A program made the position numbers and the translations under genes. The notes below the pieces were generated by a model, which did no database searches, was not told the DNA's origin, and saw only the letters and a program-made list of their open reading frames with translations. DNA of 64,000 bases, taken from assembly GCF_000271485.2 (NCBI RefSeq), contig NZ_AKVN02000001.1, positions 1,740,001 to 1,804,000 of the forward strand. The letters are read 5' to 3'. Each line of letters begins with the position of its first letter. Position 1 is the stretch's first letter. The stretch comes from Pelosinus fermentans DSM 17108. Its GTDB lineage: Bacteria; Bacillota; Negativicutes; DSM-13327. Shown in pieces: positions 16,214 through 24,486 of the stretch.

Positions 16214-16238
16214 GCCCGCCAGTGTAATTGGCGGACTT
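16214..16238 (+). terminator. Terminator of the 45-residue gene
   Basis: CCCGCCA pairs with TGGCGG across a short loop and is followed by ACTTT. Confidence 0.65.
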
Positions 16239-16480
16239 TACATATGTACTATGCGAGCAACAAGCACAGGACAAAAAACGTACTGCAAAACAAGCTTGAT
16301 CTTAGTAATCAAAATACTGAAATGTTGGCGAACTTTATAACTTCATCAGATTTCATTCTGATCCCTCAGTCTTAATTTATTGAAATAAGGTATTCTCAAC
16401 TTAGGAAAAGGTTCTTTTTTATTTCAGATAATACTATCTTCAATTTTAAAAGAGAATTGCTTGGCTTTGGCAAGGGAAAA

Positions 16481-16520
16481 GCTGTCGTCAGCGATATTAT
16501 TATATCGCTAATGCGACAGC
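16481..16520 (-). terminator. Hairpin terminator of the 129-residue gene
   Basis: GCTGTCGTCAGCGATA pairs with TATCGCTAATGCGACAGC (small bulge), 10 nt beyond the minus-strand stop codon, with TTTTCCC following on that strand. Confidence 0.7.
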
Positions 16521-16529
16521 CTCATCTAC

Positions 16530-16919
16530 TCATTTTAAAAACTTTATAGTAACATTATGGACGTATTTCATTTTAGTCGTAATTGGATCTTTGATAAAAT
16601 TCGGTTCATCTGCAATCATGTTTTCAACAGTACTTTTTTCAAGAATTACATATGGCTTAACGATTCCAAAAGGAGTATGTATTTCTGAAGAAAGTGCCCC
16701 AGCTTCAAGATGAGAAATGGTTGCTCCATTGAAATAAACAGTGTACTCACCAATGGTACTTTCGTTTAGGGTAATGCGTATCCCTATGTGGTTCTTCTTG
16801 TCAGACATTATTTTTTCGGCAATTGAATATAGCGAACTATGGTTATTCATAAACGCTTCAAATGTACGCTTGTAAAAAGGCATAAACTCTTCCTGCATTA
16901 ACTTGTCTGCATCAGCCAT
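16530..16919 (-). CDS. Hypothetical protein, possibly SCP2-like
   Basis: A 129-residue soluble protein with GGAGGGATTATATG as start signal and its own terminator. The pattern of short strands (IGIRITL, EYTVYFNG) followed by a helix with VENMIADEPNF and a closing beta strand (HNVTIKFLK) is faintly like sterol-carrier-protein-2 domains, but this is only an impression. It lies inside the decayed island and may be a passenger gene. Confidence 0.55.
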   Translation of the reverse strand: MADADKLMQEEFMPFYKRTFEAFMNNHSSLYSIAEKIMSDKKNHIGIRITLNESTIGEYTVYFNGATISHLEAGALSSEIHTPFGIVKPYVILEKSTVENMIADEPNFIKDPITTKMKYVHNVTIKFLK

Positions 16920-17521
16920 ATAATCCCTCCATAAATTTGTTGTTTTTTTATTCTAACCCATAATCAAATTATTATTTGCTCATAAATAAAAACATCATGA
17001 AAACAATAAGAATATTACAGCCGTGGGCGAGTCCAATCGCCTGCGGTGCTAAAAAGATAGAAACTAGATCCTAGGCAACTAGCTACAATGCCATACGATT
17101 CAGGAAGACTATACCAAGTATGGAACTGTTTACTTCCATGGTGGAAAAAGAATTATGGAACTAAGATTAGGGAAAGTAATTGCAATAGCCGGCCTAGCGG
17201 ATTGTCTTGAATAATCGGAAAAATATCGCAAAAAGAATAACTGATATGAAACTGCCTGAAGAACATATGAGAGAACGGGTTTATAAAGCTTTAACATTAA
17301 TTATGGGGAACAGCCTATACTACTCTTGGTCATATGTATATAGTAATGTTCCTCCGCAATGAATCCGTATATATTTGAATAATATGCTTCTAGAAAACCA
17401 TAGATACGTTTAGTTTGACTAGTTGATGATAAGCAACAAAAAGGATTAGAGAATATTATAGGTTTTTAAAAGGAAAGAGCAGTCTAAGGATATTTGGGTC
17501 TCTGATGTGTGGCACTATTAT
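16920..17521. other. Gene-free stretch with decayed coding traces
   Basis: About 600 bp with no convincing gene. Short frames such as 17246-17362 (38 codons) and an open stretch around 17090-17170 lack ribosome binding sites and are closed by stops. They may be remnants belonging to the island that begins at tRNA-Arg. Confidence 0.5.
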
Positions 17522-18169
17522 TCAGCATAATAAAGTGGCAATCGCACTGAGTGCGAAATAAGGACCGTAAGAGATAGTATCTTTGGGTCCTTTTATTTTC
17601 CCGAGCAGTAATACGGCACTAACAAATCCGCCGCTTAAAAAACCTAGAAATAAGGTAAATAATAATTTATCAGTACCTAGCCAGAGTCCGAGGACAAAAA
17701 GTAGTTTGATGTCACCACCGCCAACACCGCCTTTGGTTATAATTGCTAAAAGCAATAAAATACCGCCGCCAATCACTGCAGCAAAAAGACGGTTTAAAAG
17801 TAACGCTGGTAAAAATGGAGAAAAGCACAAGGCTAATACAAACAAGGGGAAAAGAATCTTGTCCAAAATGACCTGCTGTTCAAAATCCATGATACTGATG
17901 AGTACCATGAAAGTGATGAATATCCATAAAATAGCAAGCTGCAATCCATCAATCATTAAATAATAACTTAGGCTATAAAAGAAAAAAAGCAAACTAAACA
18001 AGTTTATTTCTCGCTTGATATGAGAGCCTGGCAATTTTTCAGGTTTTTCTAAGATAGAGATGGATTGGCATAAATAATATTGCATTATTTTCGATAGTAG
18101 TCGACTTACAATAAGTGTAAATATCACAAACAATAAAAAAATACATAAAAATTCAATTTGTTCAGACAT
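17522..18169 (-). CDS. Type IV prepilin peptidase (TadV/CpaA, A24 family)
   Basis: A 215-residue inner-membrane aspartyl protease with about six helices. The first catalytic Asp is in ISIMDFEQQ; the second is in the GxGD motif GGVGGGDIKLL. It cleaves the leader of Flp pilin and the TadE/TadG-like pseudopilins. It lacks the N-terminal methylase/zinc domain of PilD, as is usual for CpaA/TadV. It is transcribed away from the riboswitch-led Tad operon. Confidence 0.9.
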   Translation of the reverse strand: MSEQIEFLCIFLLFVIFTLIVSRLLSKIMQYYLCQSISILEKPEKLPGSHIKREINLFSLLFFFYSLSYYLMIDGLQLAILWIFITFMVLISIMDFEQQVILDKILFPLFVLALCFSPFLPALLLNRLFAAVIGGGILLLLAIITKGGVGGGDIKLLFVLGLWLGTDKLLFTLFLGFLSGGFVSAVLLLGKIKGPKDTISYGPYFALSAIATLLC

Positions 18170-18404
18170 AGAGGTCCGCCTTTCAAAGGAACCAGATTGC
18201 TATCTGGCATTATGTTCATTATATAATAAAATTTAAAAAAATATAAGAAAATCCCGGAACACTCTTGCCAATTATATTGATATTAAATAATTGTTATGAT
18301 TTGCTAATTTTTTTATTATTTTTATCTGAAGGGTCTTGTATATTTTGCTGTAATGAACTATTATTAGCATAAATATTTACAATTGTTTTAGAACAAAAAA
18401 ATTA

Positions 18405-18480
18405 TAATTGGCAAACTTGTCGAAAGATAAGGACGCAAAGCCGTGGGTCTAAAGAGCTATTCTATGACTGCCTGGTTGCA
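18405..18480 (+). ncRNA. Cyclic di-GMP-I (GEMM) riboswitch
   Basis: The conserved GEMM-I features appear in order: GGCAAAC, CGAAAGATAAGGACGCAAAGC split around the GAAA tetraloop region, GGGTCTAAAG, CTATGACTGCC, and GGTTGC closing P1. It senses c-di-GMP. An inverted repeat right after it (GGTTGCATAAA with TTTATGCAACC) overlaps the last aptamer bases and can act as the switching stem. It lies 120 nt upstream of cpaB, so the Tad pilus operon should respond to c-di-GMP. Confidence 0.92.
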
Positions 18481-18544
18481 TAAATAAATGATATACAATT
18501 TTAGTTGTATTCTTTTTATGCAACCGGGTATTTTTACGTTTTAG
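18474..18544 (+). promoter_or_regulatory. Riboswitch expression platform
   Basis: GGTTGCATAAA (18474-18484) pairs with TTTATGCAACC (about 18517-18527), sharing bases with the 3' strand of the riboswitch P1 stem. GGGTATTTTT follows, resembling a weak terminator tail. Mutually exclusive pairing would link ligand binding to read-through; direction (on or off) cannot be decided by eye. Confidence 0.55.
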
Positions 18545-18601
18545 AGAAAAGGAATATTTTGGTAAATATATTCCGTATGATTTTTGCTGGGAGGATTTAT
18601 T

Positions 18602-19483
18602 TTGAATTTGTCTGAACTGCCTAAAAGTATAATGGAAAAAATGACACCGAAGCAGCTGATTCTATTGGCTTTTGCGGCGAGTTTTTTAGTAGCATTACTG
18701 CTTTATTTTTATTTGTCAGGATTAGAAGATCATCAGCAGAAAAAGGCACAAGTATTTACAGATGTAGTTATAGCGGTAAAGGATATTCCTGAAAGAAGCG
18801 TAATACAAGAAGAAATGCTGAAAACCGTTCAGATGCCAACAGATTTGATACAACCCGATGCAATTATGGAGTTGAAATCCGCAGTGGGAAAAACTACTAA
18901 AATTAAAATTCTACAAGGGGATTCCGTAACGGCGAAAAAGTTATTTACCGATGCCGGGATGGAAGGGTTTATCGGCAGTATTCCTTATGATAAACGCGCA
19001 ATTTCCATTTCCATTACAGATACAACAGGAATTTCCGGTTTTGCCAAACCGGGAGATTATGTAGATGTAATGCTGATTACGGATAAGACCCAAAAGAATA
19101 CAATTTCAGGTGAAATGATTTTACAGAGTATCCTTTTGCTGGCGATTAATAAGAGCAGCGATATTGTAGATGACAAAAAAGAGGCAAAAAAAGAACAAAT
19201 GTCAACCGCAACGTTGGCCGTTTCTCCAAAAGATGCAGTCCAGCTTGCTGTGGCCCAGTCACAGGGAACAATCTATCTTGTGCTTCGACCTTTTAAACCT
19301 AAAGATAGCTTTATTCTCCAAACCGAAGTGCTAGCTCATCAGTATGGACAGGCAGCGGCAGAACCGGCGCCAGCCAGACCAGTTCAGGCTCCTTTGCCTC
19401 AGGAAACGCCAGTAATGAAAATACCGTCATACAGTATCCCTGTTATTCGCGGCAATGTGGTGAATACAGTTGAGGTACGATAA
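18602..19483 (+). CDS. cpaB: Flp pilus assembly protein CpaB (RcpC)
   Basis: A 293-residue protein with an N-terminal membrane helix (ILLAFAASFLVALLLYFYL) followed by a SAF domain (VAVKDIPERSVIQEEML) and a beta-rich RcpC-type domain (AISISITDTTGISGFAKPGDYVDV). The C-terminal tail is Pro-rich. CpaB is a periplasmic component that joins the secretin. The start is TTG 18602, six to seven bases after GGGAGG; the frame extends to TTG 18584 but with no ribosome binding site. First gene of the riboswitch-controlled Tad operon. Confidence 0.9.
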   Translation: MNLSELPKSIMEKMTPKQLILLAFAASFLVALLLYFYLSGLEDHQQKKAQVFTDVVIAVKDIPERSVIQEEMLKTVQMPTDLIQPDAIMELKSAVGKTTKIKILQGDSVTAKKLFTDAGMEGFIGSIPYDKRAISISITDTTGISGFAKPGDYVDVMLITDKTQKNTISGEMILQSILLLAINKSSDIVDDKKEAKKEQMSTATLAVSPKDAVQLAVAQSQGTIYLVLRPFKPKDSFILQTEVLAHQYGQAAAEPAPARPVQAPLPQETPVMKIPSYSIPVIRGNVVNTVEVR

Positions 19484-19495
19484 GGAGCAATGGCA

Positions 19496-20770
19496 ATGAA
19501 GAAAATACCAAAAATATGCAGACAACTAATTTTTTTCGCCTGGGCTATGGTTTTCATGGCAGGGACTGCGATGGCTCAAGTAAGTATTTCAATGGATGTA
19601 AACCAGTCTACATGCCTTACTACCGGTGGGGAGATTACACGAGTTGCAATTGCCAATCCGGAAATTGCAGATATAACCATAATTTCCCAAGATGAGATGC
19701 TTGTTGTTGCAAAAAAAACGGGAACAACGACATTATACATATGGACAAATGATGGAATGCGTCAGGAATACGCAGTTAACATACGTGATCATGATACCCA
19801 AACCTCGATGGCAGTGGAAAAGATGATCGGCTATGCAGGGGTTGACGTAGAAAAGATAGGCAATAAGGTTTTGCTAAAAGGCAAAGTCAAAAATCAGCTG
19901 GAAAAAAGCCGTGCAGAAAAAATAGCAGAAATGTATGGTGAAAAGGTTGTTAATTTGCTGGAAATGACCCATCCTGATCAAATTCAGATTGAAGCGAAAA
20001 TCTTGGAGATTTCCACAGACAAAGTGAAAAAATTAGGCATACAGTATGCTAATGCTTCCGATATTGATACAGACAGCGGAATCGTAACAATCGGGCAAAC
20101 CGGTATGTTTGGCTTCGGACAGACCTTTTCCAATTCCCGTGATTCATCCAAGTCAAAGATGGGCGGTTATGCCGATATCAATGCAACGCTCCAGGCATTA
20201 ATCACAAACGGTGATGCCCAAATTCTGTCCCAGCCAAGTATGGTTACCATGAGTGGCGAAAAAGCAAATATTCTTATCGGTGGGGAAATTCCAATTCCAA
20301 TGAGTAATTCCGATGGGCAGATTACTGTAGAATGGCGGGAATACGGAATTAAACTTAATATTGAGCCAAGTGTTGATATAGACAATAAGATCACAAGTAA
20401 GGTGAATGCTGAAGTGAGTACACTTGACAGCTCTTCAGCGGCGGCGATTAATCTGAGCAGCGGCTTGTCGATACCGGCTCTGCGCTCACGCAAAGCAGAA
20501 ACGGTTATTCACCTGTCGTCAGGCAGCACCATGGCGATTGGCGGACTTCTCAGTTCGGAAGAAGGCAAACAAGTTTCAAAAGTTCCATTTCTGGGTGATA
20601 TTCCTATCTTAGGCAAGTTTTTCCGCAGTACGGCTACAAGTAAGGAAAAAAAGGAAATTATTATATTAGTGACACCAACGCTGGTAGATGAGACAACACC
20701 GATCAACATGTCAGATGAAATGAAGAAGCTGCTGAAAGGATCAAAAGTAGAGGAAACAGATATAAAGTAA
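19496..20770 (+). CDS. cpaC: Tad/Flp pilus outer-membrane secretin CpaC (RcpA)
   Basis: A 424-residue secretin. A signal peptide (MKKIPKICRQ ... GTAMAQ) precedes an N0-type pilus domain, a BON-like segment, and the C-terminal secretin core with DINATLQALITNGDAQILSQPS, GEIPIPM, YGIKLNIEP and SGSTMAIGGLLSSEE ... VPFLGDIPILGKFF. It forms the outer-membrane channel for the Flp pilus, which shows that this cell has an outer membrane. ATG 19496 is preferred over ATG 19490 because AAGGAG then has an 8-base spacing. Confidence 0.95.
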   Translation: MKKIPKICRQLIFFAWAMVFMAGTAMAQVSISMDVNQSTCLTTGGEITRVAIANPEIADITIISQDEMLVVAKKTGTTTLYIWTNDGMRQEYAVNIRDHDTQTSMAVEKMIGYAGVDVEKIGNKVLLKGKVKNQLEKSRAEKIAEMYGEKVVNLLEMTHPDQIQIEAKILEISTDKVKKLGIQYANASDIDTDSGIVTIGQTGMFGFGQTFSNSRDSSKSKMGGYADINATLQALITNGDAQILSQPSMVTMSGEKANILIGGEIPIPMSNSDGQITVEWREYGIKLNIEPSVDIDNKITSKVNAEVSTLDSSSAAAINLSSGLSIPALRSRKAETVIHLSSGSTMAIGGLLSSEEGKQVSKVPFLGDIPILGKFFRSTATSKEKKEIIILVTPTLVDETTPINMSDEMKKLLKGSKVEETDIK

Positions 20771-20779
20771 AGATAAAGC

Positions 20780-21616
20780 GTGGTGAAGCAAAAGGTGGAA
20801 GAAGAAATCAGAAGCGGTATCATCATGACGGTATTTAGTACCGCATCTGCTGTTGGAAAAACGCTGCTGAGTGTTAATATGGCAGCTGAACTGGCGAGAA
20901 GCGGCTACAAAGTCTGCGTGGTAGATCTGGATTTACAGTTTGGCGATATCTGCAATTATTTGCATTTGTCTCCCCAAAAGACGATTTATGACGCTCACAA
21001 GGCGGCTGAAAATACTGTAGGCCAGTTGGATTACGGTGAATACATGACACCTTATGAATATGAAGATACAGTTTTTTCCGTATTGGCAGCACCACTAAAA
21101 ATGGAAGAGGCATATAACATTCCGACTCAGGCTGTGATTGAAGTGCTTGCTGGAATTCGTGGGGAATATGATTATGTGGTGCTTGATACGACAGCTACGT
21201 TTAGTGATCTGAATTTGGCAGTGATGGATTTGAGTACCATGATCACGTTTGTCGGAATTGTGGATTTTATTCCTACGATTAAGAACATGAAAGTTGGCTA
21301 TGATACCATGCGCAGTATCGGCTATGAAAAAAATAAAATTCGGTTTGTTCTAAATCGCAGCAATTCCAAAACCCATATTGAACTGCAGGATGTTGAGCAG
21401 CTATTGGAAGAGCGCTTTTACCATATCTTGCCCAATGATTTTCTAACTGCCATTGATTCTATTCATCAGGGAATTCCCTTGGTCATTAATGATGAAGAGA
21501 CAGTGTTAAGCAGGGGAATGCAGGAACTGATTGAGAAATATACAAATCGTGCACGGCAAAGAAGCAGCAGGAAAAATGCCTCATTATCATCTTGGGTAAA
21601 GCGGTTATTTAAATAA
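20780..21616 (+). CDS. TadZ/CpaE-like ATPase, first of two
   Basis: A 278-residue MinD/ParA-fold protein without a receiver domain. The P-loop is STASAVGKTLLS: it keeps GKT but lacks the signature Lys of the deviant Walker A (KGGxGKT). A DLDLQFGD block follows, and YVVLDTTATF replaces the usual DxxP switch. Such atypical ATPases position Tad machinery at the pole. GTG 20780 has only a weak ribosome binding site, so translation may depend on the preceding secretin gene. A second, fuller CpaE follows directly. Confidence 0.82.
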   Translation: MVKQKVEEEIRSGIIMTVFSTASAVGKTLLSVNMAAELARSGYKVCVVDLDLQFGDICNYLHLSPQKTIYDAHKAAENTVGQLDYGEYMTPYEYEDTVFSVLAAPLKMEEAYNIPTQAVIEVLAGIRGEYDYVVLDTTATFSDLNLAVMDLSTMITFVGIVDFIPTIKNMKVGYDTMRSIGYEKNKIRFVLNRSNSKTHIELQDVEQLLEERFYHILPNDFLTAIDSIHQGIPLVINDEETVLSRGMQELIEKYTNRARQRSSRKNASLSSWVKRLFK

Positions 21617-21639
21617 TAAAGGGAAAGGAGGAAATAGCC

Positions 21640-22761
21640 ATGCCGGAATATCGTGTCCTGCTGATTGAACAGAATCGTATTATGATGGAGCGTTTATCTA
21701 GTGTAGTGCGAAACACAAAGAATTTTCAGCTTGTTTCCAGAGCCATGGATGCGCGGGAAGCTTTAGGACAAGGCGGTGTTTTTGTCCCCAATCTGATTTT
21801 ATTAGATATTGATGCCCAGGAGAGTATGCAGCTTGTACGTGAATTTGTGCGTGCATTTCCCCAAGCGGGGATACTGGCCTTGAGTAGCCAATGGAATGCC
21901 CAGGCGGCCAGTACCATTGTCAAGGCAGGGGCCAAAGGGTATTTAATCAAGCCCTTTACAAGTGAAGAACTAATTGCCGCCATTAATACCTTTGGTAACA
22001 GTGGCATGGGGATGATTAGCGAAGTAATGACCTTTTTCAGTCCTAAAGGAAAAAGCGGCAAAACGACTTTGATTGCTAATTTGGGGATGGCTCTGGCACA
22101 AAAAAGCGGACAGAATGTGGCCATTATTGATGCCGATTTACAGTTCGGAGATATGGCAGTGTTTTTTAATCTCGATCCTCAAAGTACGATTGTGGAAGCA
22201 ACGCGGGATATTAAGTTCTTGTCGCCTATTTCCCTCAATTCTTATTTCATGCCTATAGCCGAGCATGTCAGGGTGCTTTGTGGTACAAAACGCCCCGAAT
22301 TTGCTGAAGATGTAAGTCCGAAAGCCTTTACTGATATGATCAGCATGGCCCGCAGTTTGTTTCGCTATATTTTAGTTGATGTCCCATCAGCTTTTAATCC
22401 CATTTCCGTTGCCGCTGCCGAAGCATCTGAGCGGGTTTATCTTGTTTCGATGATCAGTGGAGGTTATGAAGGTAAGCACATGCGGCAGGCGTTGGAGATT
22501 TTTAAAGCCTGGCCGGATTATGAGACAAAAGTAAAGACCATTTTTACAAGGGTTGAGCCATGTGATATACAAAAGCAGCAGCAATTAGAAACGCTGATCG
22601 AATATCCTGTATGCAGCATCCTGCCCAATGAATACCTGCTTGTTTCCGAAGCGGCTAATAATGGAAGAATGGCAGTGGATATCAAACCCGAATCACCTCT
22701 GGCCCGAAGTATTGATCTGCTGGCCGCTCAAATTTGCGGCAGACCGCATAAGGTGGGATAA
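21640..22761 (+). CDS. cpaE: CpaE/TadZ: receiver-like domain plus MinD-type ATPase
   Basis: A 373-residue protein. Residues 1-120 form a response-regulator-like domain: the candidate phosphoacceptor is Asp56 (LILLDID) and the Lys is in YLIKPF, but the acidic pair is reduced (LLIEQN), so phosphorylation is doubtful. Residues about 130-370 form a MinD-type ATPase with a canonical SPKGKSGKTTL loop and IDADLQFGD. It localises the pilus machine. AAAGGAGGAAATAGCC precedes ATG. Confidence 0.9.
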   Translation: MPEYRVLLIEQNRIMMERLSSVVRNTKNFQLVSRAMDAREALGQGGVFVPNLILLDIDAQESMQLVREFVRAFPQAGILALSSQWNAQAASTIVKAGAKGYLIKPFTSEELIAAINTFGNSGMGMISEVMTFFSPKGKSGKTTLIANLGMALAQKSGQNVAIIDADLQFGDMAVFFNLDPQSTIVEATRDIKFLSPISLNSYFMPIAEHVRVLCGTKRPEFAEDVSPKAFTDMISMARSLFRYILVDVPSAFNPISVAAAEASERVYLVSMISGGYEGKHMRQALEIFKAWPDYETKVKTIFTRVEPCDIQKQQQLETLIEYPVCSILPNEYLLVSEAANNGRMAVDIKPESPLARSIDLLAAQICGRPHKVG

Positions 22762-22764
22762 ATC

Positions 22765-23724
22765 ATGCTGATCGTAGCCTTACTCAGCGGCATGCTGGTA
22801 TTTATCATTTTCCTAGTCTTAATTGAATACTTCGGTAGAGGAAAAACCCATATCACTCGCAAAGTTCTGCGTTATACAGAAGATGCAAGGGATATGAACG
22901 ATGTCGAGAAGAAAAATGACCATGTTGAAAAATTCATGAAGTTTATCCGGTATTTAGGCTTGAAAGTCCGTGGGGCACCTCAGGCAAAAAGTCTTGAAGT
23001 CAAGATGCAGCAGGCGGGTTTTCCCTTGCTGGGATCGGAGTTTCTTGCTCTTGTTGGTGTTGCAGTTCTCTCTGCAGGCATTCTTGGAATGATGCTGACT
23101 ATGAAAGTGCTCTATGCCATGGCCTTTGGTATACTGACAGGATTGGGATGCTTTCTGTATCTGAATATCCGAATTGCCAATCGGCAGAAGGAGTTTAGCA
23201 ATCAGCTGGGTGATGTGCTGATCATGATGTCTAATGCCATGCGTTCCGGTTTCAGTTTTATGCAGGCTATGGATTTGATTGCTAAAGAGATGAAACCGCC
23301 GGTTTCTGTGGAGTTCTTTAAAACCATAGCGGAAATCCGCCTGGGGGCAGATACAGAAACGGCTTTGCTTAATATGGGGAAACGGGTGCAAAGCTCAGAT
23401 CTGGATCTTGCTGTTACCGCCGTTCTTATTCAGCGTCAGGTTGGCGGTAACCTGGCTCAAATCCTGGATACCATTGCCGGAACCATTAATGAACGAATTA
23501 AGATGAAACAGGAAATCAAAACCCTGACAGCCCAGGGACGTCTTTCCGGCTGGGTGCTGGCAGCGTTGCCCTTTGTGATTGCAATCTTTGCTTCTATTGC
23601 AAGTCCAGGATATATGCGGCCATTTATTGATGAGCCGATAGGGCGCGTGATGTTGGCAAGTGCACTTATTTCTGAGCTGATAGGTTTTTTGATTATACGT
23701 AAAATTGTCAATCTTGATGTCTAA
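22765..23724 (+). CDS. tadB: Flp pilus inner-membrane platform protein TadB
   Basis: A 319-residue protein with a T2SSF domain: helices near residues 1-20, about 90-130 and 255-315, and the cytoplasmic block QLGDVLIMMSNAMRSGFSFMQAMD typical of TadB. It pairs with TadC (25883-26827), from which it is separated here by flp, the TadE-like gene and tadA. It begins 3 nt after cpaE. Confidence 0.9.
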   Translation: MLIVALLSGMLVFIIFLVLIEYFGRGKTHITRKVLRYTEDARDMNDVEKKNDHVEKFMKFIRYLGLKVRGAPQAKSLEVKMQQAGFPLLGSEFLALVGVAVLSAGILGMMLTMKVLYAMAFGILTGLGCFLYLNIRIANRQKEFSNQLGDVLIMMSNAMRSGFSFMQAMDLIAKEMKPPVSVEFFKTIAEIRLGADTETALLNMGKRVQSSDLDLAVTAVLIQRQVGGNLAQILDTIAGTINERIKMKQEIKTLTAQGRLSGWVLAALPFVIAIFASIASPGYMRPFIDEPIGRVMLASALISELIGFLIIRKIVNLDV

Positions 23725-23776
23725 AGCTTGTTTTAGCAAGCTTTTGCATAAATTATTATTCAAGGAGGAAATAATT

Positions 23777-23977
23777 ATGTTAACTTACTTAAAACATCTC
23801 AAAATCCATTATTTGAATGAAAAAGGTCAGGGCATGGTAGAATATGCGGTAGTTGTTGCAGTGGTTATTGCTATTGGAGTTGCCTTACTAGGTGATGGTG
23901 GCGCTGGTACAATTACTGAAACAGTAACAAATCTCTATACTACCGTTTTTGGCAGGGCAGCAAATATAGGACAGTAG
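23777..23977 (+). CDS. flp: Flp-family major pilin
   Basis: A 66-residue class IVb prepilin. A short basic leader ends in EKGQG, followed by the hydrophobic MVEYAVVVAVVIAIGVALL helix with the conserved Glu5 and Tyr6. Cleavage is expected after GQG by the TadV peptidase at 17522-18169. ATG 23777 with AAGGAGGAAATAATT is the real start; the open frame extends upstream into tadB without a signal. A hairpin right after the gene probably raises its level over downstream genes. Confidence 0.92.
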   Translation: MLTYLKHLKIHYLNEKGQGMVEYAVVVAVVIAIGVALLGDGGAGTITETVTNLYTTVFGRAANIGQ

Positions 23978-24007
23978 CCGAATAGAGAATTTGTTTAGTA
24001 ACTGGGA

Positions 24008-24048
24008 AAGAAACAGTCTTTTGGTGGAACAAAGGACTGTTTCTTCTT
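24008..24048 (+). terminator. Intra-operon hairpin after the pilin gene
   Basis: AAGAAACAGTC pairs with GACTGTTTCTT and is followed by CTTT. As flp is the most abundant subunit, this partial terminator would keep pilin mRNA above that of tadE/tadA/tadC. Confidence 0.65.
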
Positions 24049-24076
24049 TAAAAAACTTGCAAGGGAGGTTTTTCTC

Positions 24077-24484
24077 ATGATGTATTTTAGGAATAACCGC
24101 GGCCAGGCTATGGTTGAATTTGCAATTATTATTCCTTTCTTCTTCTTTATGCTCTATGCTTGCTCTTACTTGGGAATGTTTTTTCATGATTATCTCATCT
24201 TAAATGAAATGACCCGTAATATTGCCCGACAGGCATCAGTGGGAATATCTCTTGATACCATAAAAATTAATTACAGTAATCAGACGTTTTTGACAAGCGT
24301 TTATATATTTGATTCAAATACAAATGTCCAATTGGTAACTGAGCCAGAAAATGAAAATGATACATCGGAAGGGCAGAATGTCACCGTTACATTGACGGCA
24401 TCGCGGAATGTGACGAAAGACAGCTTTTGGGAAGTGCTTCCCGAAACCATTTCTTCATCATTAACGATGCGCAAGGAGGAATAG
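24077..24484 (+). CDS. TadE-like pseudopilin
   Basis: A 135-residue protein that begins NNRGQAMVEFAIIIPFFFFML, the TadE leader and hydrophobic segment with the conserved Glu, followed by a helix and a small beta domain. It is processed by the same prepilin peptidase and acts as minor pilin or assembly factor. AAGGGAGG precedes the start. It ends 2 nt before tadA. Confidence 0.85.
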   Translation: MMYFRNNRGQAMVEFAIIIPFFFFMLYACSYLGMFFHDYLILNEMTRNIARQASVGISLDTIKINYSNQTFLTSVYIFDSNTNVQLVTEPENENDTSEGQNVTVTLTASRNVTKDSFWEVLPETISSSLTMRKEE

Positions 24485-24486
24485 CA

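Noticed and set aside
17246-17362. 38-codon frame (MKLPEEHMRERVYKAL...)
   Set aside because: No start signal or recognised homologue; probably part of the decayed island, so described only as gene-free sequence.
18584-18601. Longer start of cpaB at TTG 18584
   Set aside because: GGGAGG at 18589 is inside that extension and sits correctly for TTG 18602.
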